From assembly GCF_000346465.2 (NCBI RefSeq), contig NC_034014.1, positions 25,572,305-25,636,304 on the forward strand: a DNA stretch of 64,000 nucleotides. The letters are read 5' to 3'. The position numbers were made by a program, and so were the translations under genes. The notes under the pieces are model-generated. The model did not search any database, had not been told where the DNA came from, and saw nothing but the letters and a program-made list of their open reading frames with translations. Source of the DNA: Prunus persica. Lineage: Eukaryota > Streptophyta > Magnoliopsida > Rosales > Rosaceae. Shown here piece after piece: positions 21,144 to 37,580 of this stretch (positions within the stretch are counted from its first letter, which is position 1; every line of letters begins with the position of its first letter).

Positions 21144-22920
21144 ATGGCTTCGTTTCAGTTACTTCCACCATATCTTCCTCTTCACCAACTTCACTTCTCT
21201 CGCCCAAGCTCCAGAAGCTTGATTGCTAAACCTTCAGAACCTCTAAAGAACCAAACTTTGAAGCCCCACTATCTGCTTAAACCACCCAAATCACACAAGC
21301 TAAACCCACCCAGAGCTTCCATTAATGGCGAAGACAACGGAAGCATCGAGTCCAGCGAACCCACTCGCCGAGGCAGGAAAAAGGGTCACACTTCCTCTTC
21401 ATCTTCTTCAGCAACATCTCCACCGAAACAGACCAAGCGTTCGGAAAAAGCCCAGGTCGAAAATGGCACGGTAGAAACTGCCAAACCCACAATCCAAACC
21501 GAAAACCCAGACTCTGAGCTCGAAGATTACGACGACGGCATCGATTTTCCGTACGACGACCCTCCTCTGGTCTGCTGCTTCGGCGCCGCGCAGAAAGAGT
21601 TTGTTCCCACGGTTCGGGTCTCCGACAACCCAATGCACCCGGACATCTACTCGCAGTGGAAGATGCTCCAGTGGGACCCGCCGGAGTTCGTGAGGGCCCC
21701 TGGCGGATCGCCGTCCAACGTGGCAATTTCGCACGTGCGGCTCGGCGGCAGGGCCGCGTTCATGGGCAAAGTTGGGGACGATGATTTTGGGGATGAGCTG
21801 GTGTTGATGATGAACAAGGAGAAGGTTCAGACGCGTGCGGTGAAGTTCGATAGGAATGCGAAGACTGCTTGTACCTATATGAAGATTAAGTTTGATGATG
21901 AGAAAATGTGGGCTGAGACTGTGAAAGAGTCAGCTGAAGACTCTTTGCTCAGCTCAGAACTTAACCTAGCTGTGCTCAAAGAGGTATGAAATATTAGTGA
22001 ATAAATTGTGTTTTGTTTATATGTTTTCACAAGACAAGTAACTTGGCTTAGTTGTCTCAGTCTTTGAAATGGTTCATTGGTTTTGGGTTTTTCAATTGAT
22101 TGAGAATGCAGCAATCGTTTGTTTGAGCACATTGTTTTTTCAGATTGTTGTTGCTTATGGAGTTTGATGTTGTTCCGGAAACAGGGATAAGATCATTTTT
22201 GTAATAGGTTTTGATGTCTTAATGCAGGCCAGAATATTCCACTTCAGCTCAGAAGTTTTGACATCTCCCTCAATGCAATTGACCCTTTTGAGAGCAATGT
22301 CTTATTCAAAAAAGTTTGGGGGGCTTGTGTTTTTCGATGTGAATTTGCCATTGCCTCTATGGAAATCGCGTGACGAAACCAGGAAATATATGGAGAGAGC
22401 CTGGAATGAAGCAGACATAATCGAGGTTTCGAGGCAGGAATTGGAATTTCTTCTAGATGAAGACTATTATGTGAGGAAGAGGAATTACAGGCCCCAATAC
22501 TATGCTGAGGAGTTTGGACAGACCAAGAAGAGGAGAGATTATTACCATTACACACCTGAAGAAATATCTCCTTTATGGCATGATGGACTTAAATTTTTGT
22601 TCGTGACTGATGGAACGCTTCGGATTCATTACTATTCCCCTTCATTTCATGGTGTTGTGATTGGAACAGAAGATGTGCTCATAACCCCATTCACTTGTGA
22701 TAGGACTGGTTCTGGGGATGCTGTTGTAGCTGCTATTATGAGAAAGCTGACCACGTGCCCTGAGATGTATGAAAATCAGGATGTTTTGGAAAGGCAGCTT
22801 CGTTTTGCAGTTGCAGCAGGAATTATATCGCAGTGGACGATCGGTGCTGTTAGAGGGTTTCCTACAGAAAGTGCAACTCAAAATCTGAAGGAGCAGGTTT
22901 ATGTACCTTCAATGTGGTAG
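21144..22920 (+). CDS. FLN1: Fructokinase-like 1, pfkB-fold plastid PEP-associated protein
   Basis: Two exons, 21144-21983 and 22228-22920, give 510 residues. The N-terminus is basic, Ser/Pro-rich and acid-poor, as in a transit peptide, then a low-complexity linker (RRGRKKG, Ser run, acidic DYDDGIDFPYDD) precedes the pfkB fold. Visible pfkB features: GGSPSNVAISHVRLGG (about 187 on) and DRTGSGD (about 438-444), where fructokinases have GAGD. The C-terminus ends EQVYVPSMW. FLN1 (PAP6) and FLN2 are subunits of plastid-encoded RNA polymerase, linked to thioredoxin z, and are thought to lack sugar-kinase activity. FLN2 is longer with a different tail, so FLN1 is preferred. Confidence 0.88.
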
Positions 22921-23594
22921 TTTAGGGCCTAGCCTTCAAATATAGCAATGTTGTTCAGAAATAGTGTTCGTTGTATGACCTCTTGAGGGTTGAGAATTTT
23001 GTCTGTTAGGAATGTGAGAAGAAATATTGTATCCAATGTACACTAGCATTTGAATTCACATCACTGTTACTTGCAACGCTAACAGAAACCATACATAATT
23101 GATACTCAACTAATTGCAAAATGGTTCCTGATTAAAAAAAAGGTTCTTTTCTATTATAAGCCGTATGAAGAATTACATTCAAGTTCATCGTGAAGCTCTT
23201 TTTTCTTTTCACAATGTTGAGACCAAATCAAAGAAAGAATAATTGAATCAATGAATTACTATAACACCATTTCGACAACGGCAAGGTCTCTGTGCTGATG
23301 AAACAATCTGATTTTATCCTAAAACTATATGCGAGCTCGACCTTCTCTGCTTTCTTCCATGCCTTCTTGAATCACCCGCGAAGTCCCTCCTCACTTGTAG
23401 TAGGTACAACATAACCGAAACTTGCATTGCAAATCACAAGGGAAACCTTAAAAACCTCTCGACCCTGTAAGCAAGTATAGTTTCTGAAACCAAGTGAAAA
23501 AGCACTTCATTCCAAAGCCCCATTATCAGCTGCCATTTGAGCAGTGGTATTGTGTATTTCACAACAGCAGGAGCCACATATTCTCTCCCCAATA
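22921..23594. other. Convergent 3' region FLN1 / O-fucosyltransferase
   Basis: Holds the 3' UTRs of both genes, which converge here. Nothing else is seen. Confidence 0.6.
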
Positions 23595-26648
<3,054 letters not shown>

Positions 26649-28740
26649 AGCCGGCCGGCACAAACGTTGTTTAAAACTAAAAATGTACGCTGTATATAAT
26701 CAGATTTGATTCAGTTTTCCTCGAAACCAAACCAAATCACAAAAGAAAATGAGAGACAAAGAGAAACAGAGACCGTCGGTTGGGATTGTAGGTCGAATGT
26801 GTTCCCCAATGGGTTCCCAGAGAAAAAGGGTGGTCCGAAATCCTAGGCAAGAACAAAGGGATGCTTTATTATTTTCTGATTTTTTGTAAAGTGGATGTTT
26901 TTTTTTTGTTCTCTGTCTCAAAACTCTCTAATGGCGGATCTACGCATGTTCTAATTTTCTGAGAGACCGGTTTTTATCATGGCCAAAGCTTAAAGAGGAA
27001 TACTCAAATGACGGTATTGCCCTTGATAATTCACGAAAAGAACCAACGAAAAGTTGCGAGTCTGTTACGGTGCGCCATATGCACTATTCGGTGCCATTCT
27101 GTTATCTTGTTTAGTGAAAAATCAAAATGATATTTTGCCTAATCAGTTGGATTAAGAGAACCTGCTTAACCAAAATCCACCTGTTTTTTTCATGTCCACA
27201 AAAATTAAAAATTAGAAGAAAATTTTACTTATTTTTTTGGCAATGAAAAATTACGTTATTTAATTCACCTTCTAATGTTTTTCTTGTAACCCTAATTTTC
27301 ATATTTTTTTGTCAAGTAAAGATGAGGGTAGTTGTGCTAGATGGAGACCCAACGGTACTTTCGAAATATCTATAATGCTAAATTTTCTCTTCTTTTTTTT
27401 GGGTAACGGCAACATTCAAGGTGTAAATCAGTAAGATAATTTTTCTTATATAAGCTATATCGGGGAAAGAGGAAATCGAATCCTGAACTTCGAATGCATG
27501 AATAAATGTTCTTAACAACTTAAGATACAAGCTTCTTGTTGTAGTGGGACAATTTTTAACATGGCTATGGTACAATATCAAACTATTAGTTTTGGCATAT
27601 TATAAACTAATCTTCCATGTATCTTAATCCAATTGACGGCTTTGTAATTATTATTATTATTTAAAGTTCATCATAAACGCCAAATTTATAAAACAAGAGT
27701 GCAGTACGGGTAATTAAACTTTTGTTGAGAAGGATAATGGGATTGACTATTTTGGCGTGTAGTGACTGAGTTTTTTTTGCTAGTAATATGAGTTGATAAA
27801 TTGCCTTCCATTAGTATGTTGATTGCTAAGGATGAGGGCTAATTCATGAAAAACTTGGATTTGATTTCGGATGAACATACCAACTTCTTAAATCCTAAAT
27901 AATGTAACAATGACAGTGTTTCATTTGTTTATATTGAGGTCATAACTCACGTGTATAACCAACTCTACAATAACGCATACATATTGATCATCGATCACTT
28001 GTATATATGGTTATAAGTTATAATCCGACATGTCAATGCCTTCAAGTTATGTGGTACCTTTGATTCCTTTATAACAATTTACATAAAATGGGCATGAAAA
28101 CCAGCCCTATGGAATCAATCATTAAGAAGCCTCCTACTTTGAGGGAGTCTACTCAATCATTCACATTTCTCATCATGCAACTTATATATATGACCTCTCC
28201 CCTACGTTTTCGTTTTTCTCCCATGTGTGTGTGATCAAAATGGTTTAGTGACTTTTGGCCTAAGAAACCTACTTCTTTCTAGTTTAATTATGCTGTCTAG
28301 CCAGACATGATAGACTAGTATTTGTTACGACACCGTTTTATAGTTTGAGTGACGATCCACTGCAAAAAATATCAGAGGCTCATCAGCTAGATGCATGCTA
28401 TGTACCTTAAAAAGTTTATGGTTTTGTGGAGATGCATGTGTTTCAACTTTCAATTAGCATCGAATGCTTTTCATCTATTAATCACCACAATAATTCACAC
28501 TCTGCCAAATCATGTAAACTTATCTACATTCAATCTGCAAGTTACTTGCTTATTGGGCTTGTTATTTTCCATTTTTGACCTAATTTTCTTGTTTCTTCCT
28601 TGCTATTTGCAATTGAAATTTCTTGATGAATTTGGATATTTTAGTTGGTTATGTCCTTTTAGGTTGATATTGTGCTTATCGTTAAACGATGCATTAAGTA
28701 CTAAATATTTTGTCCTCCTTAATTAAACGACCAAATAATT

Positions 28741-28920
28741 TCCTCGTATGTATGTGGGTTAGGCTTGTTGGTCAAGGTCATATGACCGCTCTCTTTTACC
28801 CAAGTTCGAGTCCCCCTTGATCACTGATTTGCACGAAATATTCTTACCACTAAGCTATGGACATGTTGGCGATTAATTGAGAGTACTTTAAATTTAAATT
28901 AATGCTTGTATTAAAAAAAC
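28741..28920 (+). mobile_element. Possible tRNA-derived SINE
   Basis: An A-box-like TTAGGCTTGTTGG at 28759 is followed about 43 bases later by a B-box-like AGTTCGAGTCC at 28803, the spacing of an internal Pol III promoter. The stretch ends in an A-run (ATTAAAAAAAC). No target-site duplication was confirmed. Confidence 0.35.
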
Positions 28921-29089
28921 CAAAACAACTAGTTAGTTGGATGTGTATCCATTTATCATAAAAGGGTATTATGGGCATTACACATAAACTCTCTGCCGTG
29001 CAAAATCTAGTACCTCAAGTTTAGTGTTGCAACCTTTTGGAACGTTCCTCGATTCTCGTTTTCAGCCTCGCTGTCACTTTATCATAGAA

Positions 29090-29500
29090 CACGGAACGTA
29101 GCCGTCTGACTGACATTCCCGCCTATGTACAGTACAGAGAAATTCAACGTGCCACGTGGCACTAGTCACGAGTCCCAGCTTCGCATACAGACACAATCAT
29201 ATTTCGTCTCTTCATTAAGTTATTACCGTACCGTCTCGAGTCGGCACATGATAAATCTAACCGTTGGAACAGGATTGTGACCCTCTCTGACTTTATAGCC
29301 GTTGGATTTGATTGGCGACAATTATTGTTTGGGATTAAATCGGAGCGGTTGGTTTATTTACCGTGATGATGATGTTGGGGATCAGACGGTGATAAGTGGC
29401 GCCGGACCATGACGTATCATGAGTCGGTGGCTGCCGGTGCGGATTTTGAGGGTGTAGTGCGGCGCCAATCAGATGTGAGATTGTGAGGGCCCTGATTAAA
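29090..29500. promoter_or_regulatory. Orphan regulatory-looking GC-rich island
   Basis: Much richer in GC than its flanks and full of plant cis-element cores: the 14-base perfect palindrome GTGCCACGTGGCAC (29149-29162, G-box/ABRE), GACGTATCATGAGTC, several CCGTTGG-type (MYB-like) motifs and GGCGCC. No coding gene starts on either side within about 2 kb. Confidence 0.4.
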
Positions 29501-31627
29501 ATTCAACGCGGAAACGAGTGTAAAGCTAAGCACGTCCTGTCGTTTAGGATGAATATCGTCAAATCATTTTGGTCTCATCTAAAATATCCAAAATAATAAA
29601 TAATAAATGGAATATATTTAGAATAAAACCAGATAAATTATGAATATTTATTTTCAATTTTTTTAAAAAAATTATAAGTGGAGAAGGTCCTAGATGAATT
29701 TTGAGTGTCTTGGAAAATGTGGATGGGGACTTGGGTTGGGAGTGTCCCATGGGGAGAGAAATATTGGAATTTCAGTGGATTTTGTTTGGGTGTGGAAATT
29801 TAGTGGAAGTTAACAATGCATTATAAGATGATTGTGGTGGAGATCATGCCTAAACAGATATATAATAAGAGACTAATCATTTTATTTTTACATGGGTACC
29901 CAACTAACCATGTTTTATGCCCTAGCTATAATTGCCTAAAGACTTGCCTCATGACCTAAGAAAAATAAAATAGGGTGGCCAACAAAATGCAAGTCAAAAT
30001 GGATATATTATTATTCAAGCATTATAGTGAAATTCAGGTAACCATGCCTGTTTTGCTTCAATTTTCCAAGTCAAGAAACCCGAAATGTTTCTTTATAGAC
30101 TGCTTGAATTTGGGTACTATTTTTTTCAATTCCGCCCATCTAAGTACTTAAAAATAAGAAAAAATAAGAGCTAGAATGGTTGTGTATCCAATCATATCAT
30201 ATGAGAATCAAATAATTATAAGGGTCCACACGCCTAGCAAATATATTTTTGGTGGATCCAGGCGGTACCGCAAGTCCACTGAATTCTTCAAGTTTGGCCA
30301 ATCGATCGACTTGCACTAATTGACATGCGTGGATCTGTGAAGTTGGGGGAATGGGCCTCCACTAACCTACAAATTAGTGTTTTTCTTTCCAAGCTTTGAC
30401 AGCAACAGCGGTGGTTGAATTGGTACACTTGTACTTGGAAGTGGTGGAAGATTATTCTCTTCTCATGGTCTACGGTCCAAATTCCAAACCAAACTCAATT
30501 TTTATATACCAAAAAGAAAACAGAACATTTATATTGGCAAAAAGCCATGCATGATGCATGCCCCACGTCAGCAAAGTACGGGAAAAAAATAATAGGTATA
30601 AAATTGTTTTGTTATTTTCAATCAATCACATCATGCGATTTAATGACGGAATCATGAATTATATCAAGAAGGGCCAACTTTAAATAGTTTTATAATTACA
30701 TTAAACTTAAGTTTTTATAAGAAAATATATTTAAGAATTCATTATAATGATCATATTTTAATATCACAAATTTAATATCTTAGCAAGTATAACCCAAATT
30801 CTAGCAACCTAAAAATAATGAAAGAGTATCAAAAGTTGATTTTAGATAGAATGAGAAAATCAAATAAAATCTATGACACACACATATAAATGACCTATGA
30901 AGACATGCAAACAAATATGGATCATATTCATGTTTATTATAGACAATTTACATTTGTGAGAAGGGTCAACAATAAATATAACTATAAAACAACTTGGATA
31001 ACATAAACAAATATAAGGTTTTCAAAATGTTGAGAAGGGTCAAGTGACCCTTGTGGGCTTTGATTGGCTCCAACATAAACGTGCGTGATTGGTTGAGGAT
31101 AACAAAATAGTGTTATCATAATGACATGCAAATTCTTCTCCTATGACAGCATACAGATTTTGGTGCGAGTCATATGGGAGACACAGGACAGGACCCTTGT
31201 GAGGTTCTGCCATGTTTGGTATTTGTTTGCTTGGTAATTTAAGGAACAATGTTTTTTCTCAAATCTGTCATGAGCTTTATCTGGGTAATTTTACTTCATG
31301 TTGAAGCCACTGATTGAACAAAGCAACAACAAACTCCACATAAAGAGTTCTGTTAAAGTTCCCATTAATTCGATATTGGCACAAATAACTAATTTCACAA
31401 AAAGGGATCGGCCAACTTCCATTTGGAAAGCATTCAAGAACTTGACAACGCCTCATGGATTATTATCAACCATAAATATTATTTATTCACGTATGTATTT
31501 TATTCCACTCTCTCATGCAGCAGCACCAGTATTTTATTCTCACCAAAACGAGCAAAACACTCACAAATATGGAAGGAGGAAAAACAAATTACAACTGTGC
31601 ACTCTTGAAGATGACAATCTGCAGCAC

Positions 31628-34600
31628 TTACAACTTCAACCACTCCAGGCAAGGGCACAAGCCCCAGCAAAACCTGGCGGGATAGTAGTCCTTTAAGTAC
31701 ACCTCCCTGCTAAACCCAATGATGTAGAAGCTGAACAACCGGCTACGATGAGCCATGGTGACACGCGTCACCGGCACAACGGAGATGGTGTGCCTCTCAC
31801 TTATCACCCTTGCAGTACGAGGTACAGGAGCTCTGTCTGCAATGACTTCGGAAGAGAACTGATTAAGAAAGAAAGAGTCGGCAAAAAAGGCTGGAGTGCA
31901 TTGATATGCCTGGGTGTTGCACAGCTGGACTCCTTTGGCTCTGTGGAAAACCTCATCTGGAACAGATGCTGCTCCGCTTGTTGCACTCACCTTTCTAGTT
32001 GAAAGTGTCTTCCTGCGATGGAATTTATAGTTTTACTTCATAATGAATTTTCGTGCAGGATGATGTTACATAAGCAGAAGAAAGAGAACATTTCCATGTG
32101 ACAACCAGAAACCATTTCCAAATACATGTCATAGAAATTTCTGAAATGATACGGAATATTTCCATATATAGACAATAATATGGAAATTTATTATCACAAA
32201 CGACTGTGCATACCATCTAACAAGGCCAACATTGCGTGTTAAAAGAGAACCACTCCCTTGGCATGTCAAACATTTAATTAGACCGCGAGATCCACAAGTT
32301 GCACAGGGGATCTTTCCCTTACCATTGCAACTCCCACATCTGCATAGACAATATCCACACCAGTTAATACAGTATTTTAGTAATTGGCATCCTGTTTCAA
32401 CAATTACAAGTTATTCTGCTTCCATTATTTACATACACTAAAAGTCTAAAATATCTAATGCTGAATAAAGGACGAAATTTAAAAGGTTATATTGGATGGC
32501 CCTCATATTACAGGCAGAAGCCAGATTAGAACACAATTTTATTTATAATTAGATGAGGCAGACATAAGCATCTCACATGGAGTCAGATCCATCTTTATGA
32601 GCAATTAAACCCCTTCCATGACAAGCAGAACACTGAGTCATCAGATTTTCTTTGTAGAATCCAGGTTCTTGATTTGCATTGCATGTAGGACACACAGAAT
32701 CTCCTCGTCCTGCACAACCTGCAAATCTTTTCGAGCATTTTGTTAGATAACAAAAAAAAAAAAAAAAATCTTTAAATAAAGCTATGGGAACGATTTTGTC
32801 CCTAGATGATACCCAAAAATTATCAAAGAAGAAATAGAACATAAAGAGGTACTTAAAAGAGAATTATACAAATACAAATTGGAACATTTATTAAGTCAAA
32901 AGTTCAACCTCATTGACCATGACTCCATAGTTCCGGAATCTTTACCTGAGCATTTTTCAATGGACTCAGAATGAGGAATTATCTCCCGTGATTCTTTATA
33001 AGGTATAAACAAAACAGGAAACTGAGACTTTAAATCCAATTCCCAGATTCCAAGTTCAGGTCCCTTATCCTTTCCATCAATTTTGCCACCAAGGTTTGGC
33101 TCTGTTTCTCTGATGGTTTCCCTTTCTTCAATGAAAGTATCTAGTGTTCCCACATAAACGTTGCAATCTTCCACTTTTTGAATTTTCCAGGTCCTTGCGG
33201 GACGACTTCCCCAACAGCATCTATGGCCAACATGATCAATGAGCAACTCTCGTATCTCTACTTCATCCAGTATTTGCCTATACATAAATATTTTGTTTAG
33301 AAAGAAAATTAAGAAGGGAATGCAGTTTCTATCACACTACAATGTTAGACTTGAGAAAATTGCACAAGAGGTTTCCAGAGACTAGTAAAATGGTTAATAT
33401 AAACATTTACGCAAGTATATAAGAAGAAAAAAAGGTTAGTTACAAAATGAAGAAAAAGAAAAAGAAAAATCTTCTGAGCACGAGGGAAGAGGTTAGGGTT
33501 TAGAAAAATGACAAGGGGAAACCTGCCTGAAAAAGAGGGAGAGCTCAGAGATCCCCCCGAACCTCAGCATCATTATCAGGCATTTCCAAGTTTTTCATTT
33601 TTAAAGAAACAAAAAAGCAATATAGAAAAAATGAATTAAAAGTCCTTATAATCTGTGACCCATTCCACAGGCCAATTCAAGACATGATCCCTTAGTAATA
33701 GGCGCACAAAACATATTGAAATGAACGAAGTTATCTAGTTCAGTAGAACTTCTCACTTAGGAGTTTGGAGTTTGACTTTCCCTAGTACTTTATGAGCCTA
33801 AAACATACCTATGGAGTTCATTTGTGGTGCCACCAAAACCTCCTCCATATCCACCTTGATATGCGACAGCTTGCTCTGCAAAAAGGGATCACAATTTGTA
33901 TCCATCAAAATACATCTGATGACAATAATGGCAGACAGCAAAGATCATTGGTTTAAAAGTCCAATGTTTTAAGTTGTAACCCTCTTTTGCCCGATGAGAG
34001 AACCAAATAAGAACGGGAAAAATCGATTAATCCAACATTTTATGTAATCAACTTAGCCATATTGTCCTAGAGGAATCAGCTGAGTGGAAGCTTTCCTGGT
34101 CTCAATCTCAAAACAATTCCAAAGCTAAAAAGCATAGACCTTAAGTTCATTTTTCACTCATTCTTAGCGGCCAAACAGCAGATAAAAAAAAGTGTTTAAT
34201 TTTGGAAGAAATCTCACTAAAATAAAAAAAATGATGGCTACCTATTAATCAAAACGCAAAACCCAGGTTGCAAAAAGCATAATTGGGATATAAACACAGA
34301 AAAAGAAGATGCGTACCAGTAGGATCAGGCTCCGGCGAACTAACCAAAGCGGCATGGATAGAAGGTGGGTAGTGATCAGAATCAGCAGCCGCTGACCTTA
34401 TCTCTTCAACGCTGACTTCAGTTCCGGCCAACGAAGCCGTCGGAATCACAGAGCCAGCTCTTCCCACGTACTGGTACGAGCTCCACTTCTCACTCCCCTT
34501 CTCTCCCAATTCACTTCTTTGCTCTTCACTCAATGGCCCCCGACACAAAAACAAAAAAGAACAAAACAACAAAATAACCCATCAATAAAAATGAAATATA

Positions 34601-34680
34601 AACTCAAGTTTCAAATCTATCCAATCGAAGAGCATTGCAATTGGGAAGTAGAATTTACCAGAAAGCAGAGGCTCCTCCAT
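31628..34680 (-). CDS. SSUH2-like protein with DnaJ-type cysteine-rich repeats
   Basis: Seven minus-strand exons: 34680-34659, 34523-34317, 33875-33809, 33277-32946, 32718-32577, 32339-32214 and 32012-31628, total 426 residues. The N-terminus MEEPLLSEQ leads to EKWSSYQYVGR, typical of plant members. The centre holds CxxCxGxG-like zinc-binding repeats as in DnaJ: CPTCNA, CSACHGRG, CGSCNGKG, CATCGSRG and CLTCQGSG. The C-terminal domain contains SVPDEVFHRAKGVQL and ends after GFSREVYLKDYYPARFC. There is no J domain, so it is not a canonical co-chaperone; plant relatives are often annotated as DnaJ-related. The exon 2 acceptor was chosen by frame among several nearby AGs and is the least certain junction. 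Confidence 0.88.
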
Positions 34681-34988
34681 TGTTCTTCAATGCGGGTGAT
34701 GAAGAAAAGAGCTGGAGACCGATCGACTAAATAATAGTGTGGTGTGGGCGATTTTTGCTTCGCCAGTAAGGAAATGAAATCGAGTCAAACAAAACTATCG
34801 CATTGAATTGAAGGGTTGGTTTGCGGTGCGGCCGACGAATTGGGTCTACAGTACATAGCGGGAAAGGACGAACCGCTAAAGGTTTTATAATTGGGTCTGG
34901 GCCTAAGCCCAATAGGCCCAAAAATAACATTGGCCGAGTACACTAATTGAGCATTCCACTCGCTCACACCATATACCTCCTCTCTCCA

Positions 34989-34996
34989 TATATAAA
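34989..34996 (+). promoter_or_regulatory. TATA box of eL33 gene
   Basis: TATATAAA lies 79 bases upstream of the ATG, and GCTAGGGTTTCC (telo-box on the opposite strand, typical of ribosomal protein genes) follows in the leader at about 35012. Confidence 0.7.
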
Positions 34997-35074
34997 CCTC
35001 TCCGTCTTCCGCTAGGGTTTCCGTCTCCTTAAAACACCAGCAGTCAGCACCAGAGGCACATAGCTCATTCGAAA

Positions 35075-35704
35075 ATGGTGAAGGGCCGCCAAGGAGAGCG
35101 CATCAGGTCCTCAAAATCTTCAACTTCCATATTGTTAATTTCTTCAACTAGTTTAAGAAAATCTAAATTTCCTTCATTTTTTCTGACTTTTTATTGTTTC
35201 GCAGACTCTATGTGCGAGGAACTGTTCTTGGATACAAGAGGTACTGAAACGAAGTTCATAAATTTCTTATCTGGGCTTGAAGCTAAGGGTGTTTGGATTT
35301 TTGACATGGGGTTTTGGTTTTTTACAGGTCCAAGTCGAATCAGTACCCCAGCGCGTCGCTGATTCAGATCGAGAATGTGAACACTAAGGAAGAGGTGGCC
35401 TGGTACGCTGGTAAGCGCTTGGCGTACATATACAAGGCCAAGGTGAAGAAGAACGGCAGCCATTACCGTTGCATTTGGGGCAAGGTCTCTAGGCCTCATG
35501 GTAACAGTGGCGTCGTTCGCGCCAAGTTCAAGTCCAATCTTCCCCCCAAGTCCATGGTAAAGTTTTTACTTTATGAAAGCTTGAATCTTCTGTTTTTGCT
35601 TAGATTGATGTGATTATTTGGAATTCAATTTGTTGATTGAGCTGTTTTTGCTAATTGAACAGGGAGCTAGAGTCAGGGTTTTCATGTATCCCAGCAACAT
35701 TTGA
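35075..35704 (+). CDS. RPL35A: 60S ribosomal protein eL33 (L35a)
   Basis: Four exons: 35075-35106, 35205-35240, 35328-35556 and 35663-35704, giving 112 residues, exactly the family length. The sequence reads [20 protein letters not shown], then [21 protein letters not shown], and ends [10 protein letters not shown]. It is a structural protein of the cytosolic large ribosomal subunit. A likely 3' UTR intron follows: GTACCA donor right after the stop and a GCAG acceptor near 36181. It is divergent from the SSUH2-like gene, with the two ATGs 394 bases apart, so the promoters may interact. Confidence 0.97.
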
Positions 35705-37580
35705 GGTACCACTATTTTTTTCCTTTTATGGTTTTGAGTGTTTTGTTTGAAAATTTAGTTGGTGTTTGAACAAATGAAATGATCAGTTTTGGTGCATTGC
35801 AATTTCAATTATTATGGTCCATATTCTATTGCGTTGTTGCTTCCAACAAATTTTCTGAGTTGATTTTTGTGTGTAGAAGAGCTTAATATAACAATCACCC
35901 ACTGCTCAACTAGATATGTATGTTGTTTTTCTATTAAACAAATACCCGTTGAACAAAGATTAGAATGAAAGCAGCATTGCCTTTTCTTCCTTTACTTGTT
36001 TTCACAATTATGCGATTTATTTGGTTATTTTATGCAAATGGGTGGATTAATCACCAGGATGTCTCCTTAAGGACTGATAGTTTTGTGAGATTGGGTTTCA
36101 TTATTTTGAGAGTAAACTAATTGCCTTTGGTACTTGCACTTTGCCGTTTCTTGTAGTCACCATATTTTCGTTTGTTTTGCAGGTATGTGGCTAATGTAGA
36201 TGATGGAATGGATTGGAGGTGAAGCATTTCAAGTTTTGGTTTTACTCTATTTAGAATCGCGTTTAGACTTTCAAAATGTTATTGTACTGAGGAACGTGAG
36301 ACATTTATTAAGATGCTTGCAGCTAGCCTTGAATATGCACCTTGTTAAACTCGTTCTATGTTTATTTCCATTCCAGCGTCAATTATCCGCACTTTTTTTT
36401 GGGTGAGACAATTATCTCATGTTATTTAAGCGTGTATTACTTTTAGAAAAGAACACCAAAATGTACAAGGCTTATGTTGTCAAAAGTACAATGTTATGTT
36501 CTAGGAGCCTTGACTCATAAAGCAAGACACATCTGTTTTGTCGCAATGCGGTAAAACCGCAACCTCTGGTAGTGGTAATGGTCAGTTTCTGAGCCAAGCT
36601 GACCACTGTCGAACTGTAATCGGTTGGAAGGCATTGGTGCGGTTATTGGACCGAAAACAGCGCTAATGAAAAGTGCTGAGTTTGGTGGGTAGTTCTGTAT
36701 TTATTCCTCTGCCGTGGTGGAGATGATGAATGGTTGAGAGCCTTTCTAGGCCTTTAGATGTTGTGGAACTATGAAAATGTAAAATGCAGTTTCGGCAACT
36801 TGAGTAGAGAACTATAGTCGTAGTTCTTGAATGAATGAGGCTCATTCTCGTATCTCCTTTGTGGCATGTTATACGATATCAACTACGCCTTCCTAATCAA
36901 TCTTGCTTAAACTTTCATTTGTGTTAACAAATGCATAGAAAGTTGGGAAATCAATCTTGCTTAAACTTTCATTTGTGTTAACAAATGCATAGAAAGTCGG
37001 GAATTGGAATGATTCTAATGTTCTTGTGTTAAACATGGAAAATCAAGGATGGGAATAATTTCAAATGCCTGTTTCAGATAAAGTAAATATGAGAAGTCAA
37101 GGATGAGAATAATTTCAAATACCCCTTGCAGAAAAAGTAAACACGCCATTAAATTTCAATGTGTCACGTAGATCGACTATGTTCTCCATTGAAGCATGGA
37201 GGACAATGAAGAGAAAAGAAGGTGGGGTGGTTGGTTTCTCAGTGCTCATATCCACCACAGCCACAATGCTCATCACTGCCTCTACCAACTCAAGTCCTGT
37301 ACGCATCCACATTGATTTATGAATTCTCGTGCGCCACATGCTTTTCTTTCTAGCTCTTTGCAATCATGACTTCATGAGCTCTCCTGGCCTACCAAAGCAA
37401 TAAAAACAAATTCAGCTGAAGAAATTGCTCAACATTTTCACACTCTCCCCACTCACTTTCAGAAACATGCCGACGGTTTGCATATATATAAAGCGGTGCG
37501 TTTCAGTAATAGCGCCAACAGAAGTAATAGTTCCCAAATCTTGCTGCTCTCAAAGTCTCTCATCTCATCCACTTCTGTTT
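35705..37580. other. Intergenic between eL33 and ceramidase, with two local tandem duplications
   Basis: The first 700 bases are probably the eL33 3' UTR and its intron. A 54-base tandem pair lies at 36896-37003 (starting ATCAATCTTGCTTAAAC), and a second, looser pair of about 58 bases at 37030-37135 (with TCAAGGATG-GAATAATTTCAAAT). No gene is seen. Confidence 0.6.
37483..37492 (+). promoter_or_regulatory. TATA box of ceramidase gene
   Basis: TATATATAAA lies upstream of a pyrimidine-rich leader; transcription probably begins near 37515. A 5' UTR intron is predicted from about 37731 to 37780, where an uninterrupted (CTT)n tract directly precedes the TAG acceptor. Confidence 0.6.

Larger units (their letters stand above)
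26649..31627. other. Gene-poor 5 kb region
   Basis: 26650-26950 should be the OFUT promoter and leader. From there to the SSUH2 stop I see no coding gene. It holds a tRNA-like SINE candidate (28741-28920), a GC-rich regulatory-looking island (29090-29500), and AT-rich DNA with phrases such as AACTTAAGATACAAGC near 27515 that look like dispersed repeats. RY-type motifs (CATGCATGATGCATGC) lie at about 30544. Confidence 0.5.
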
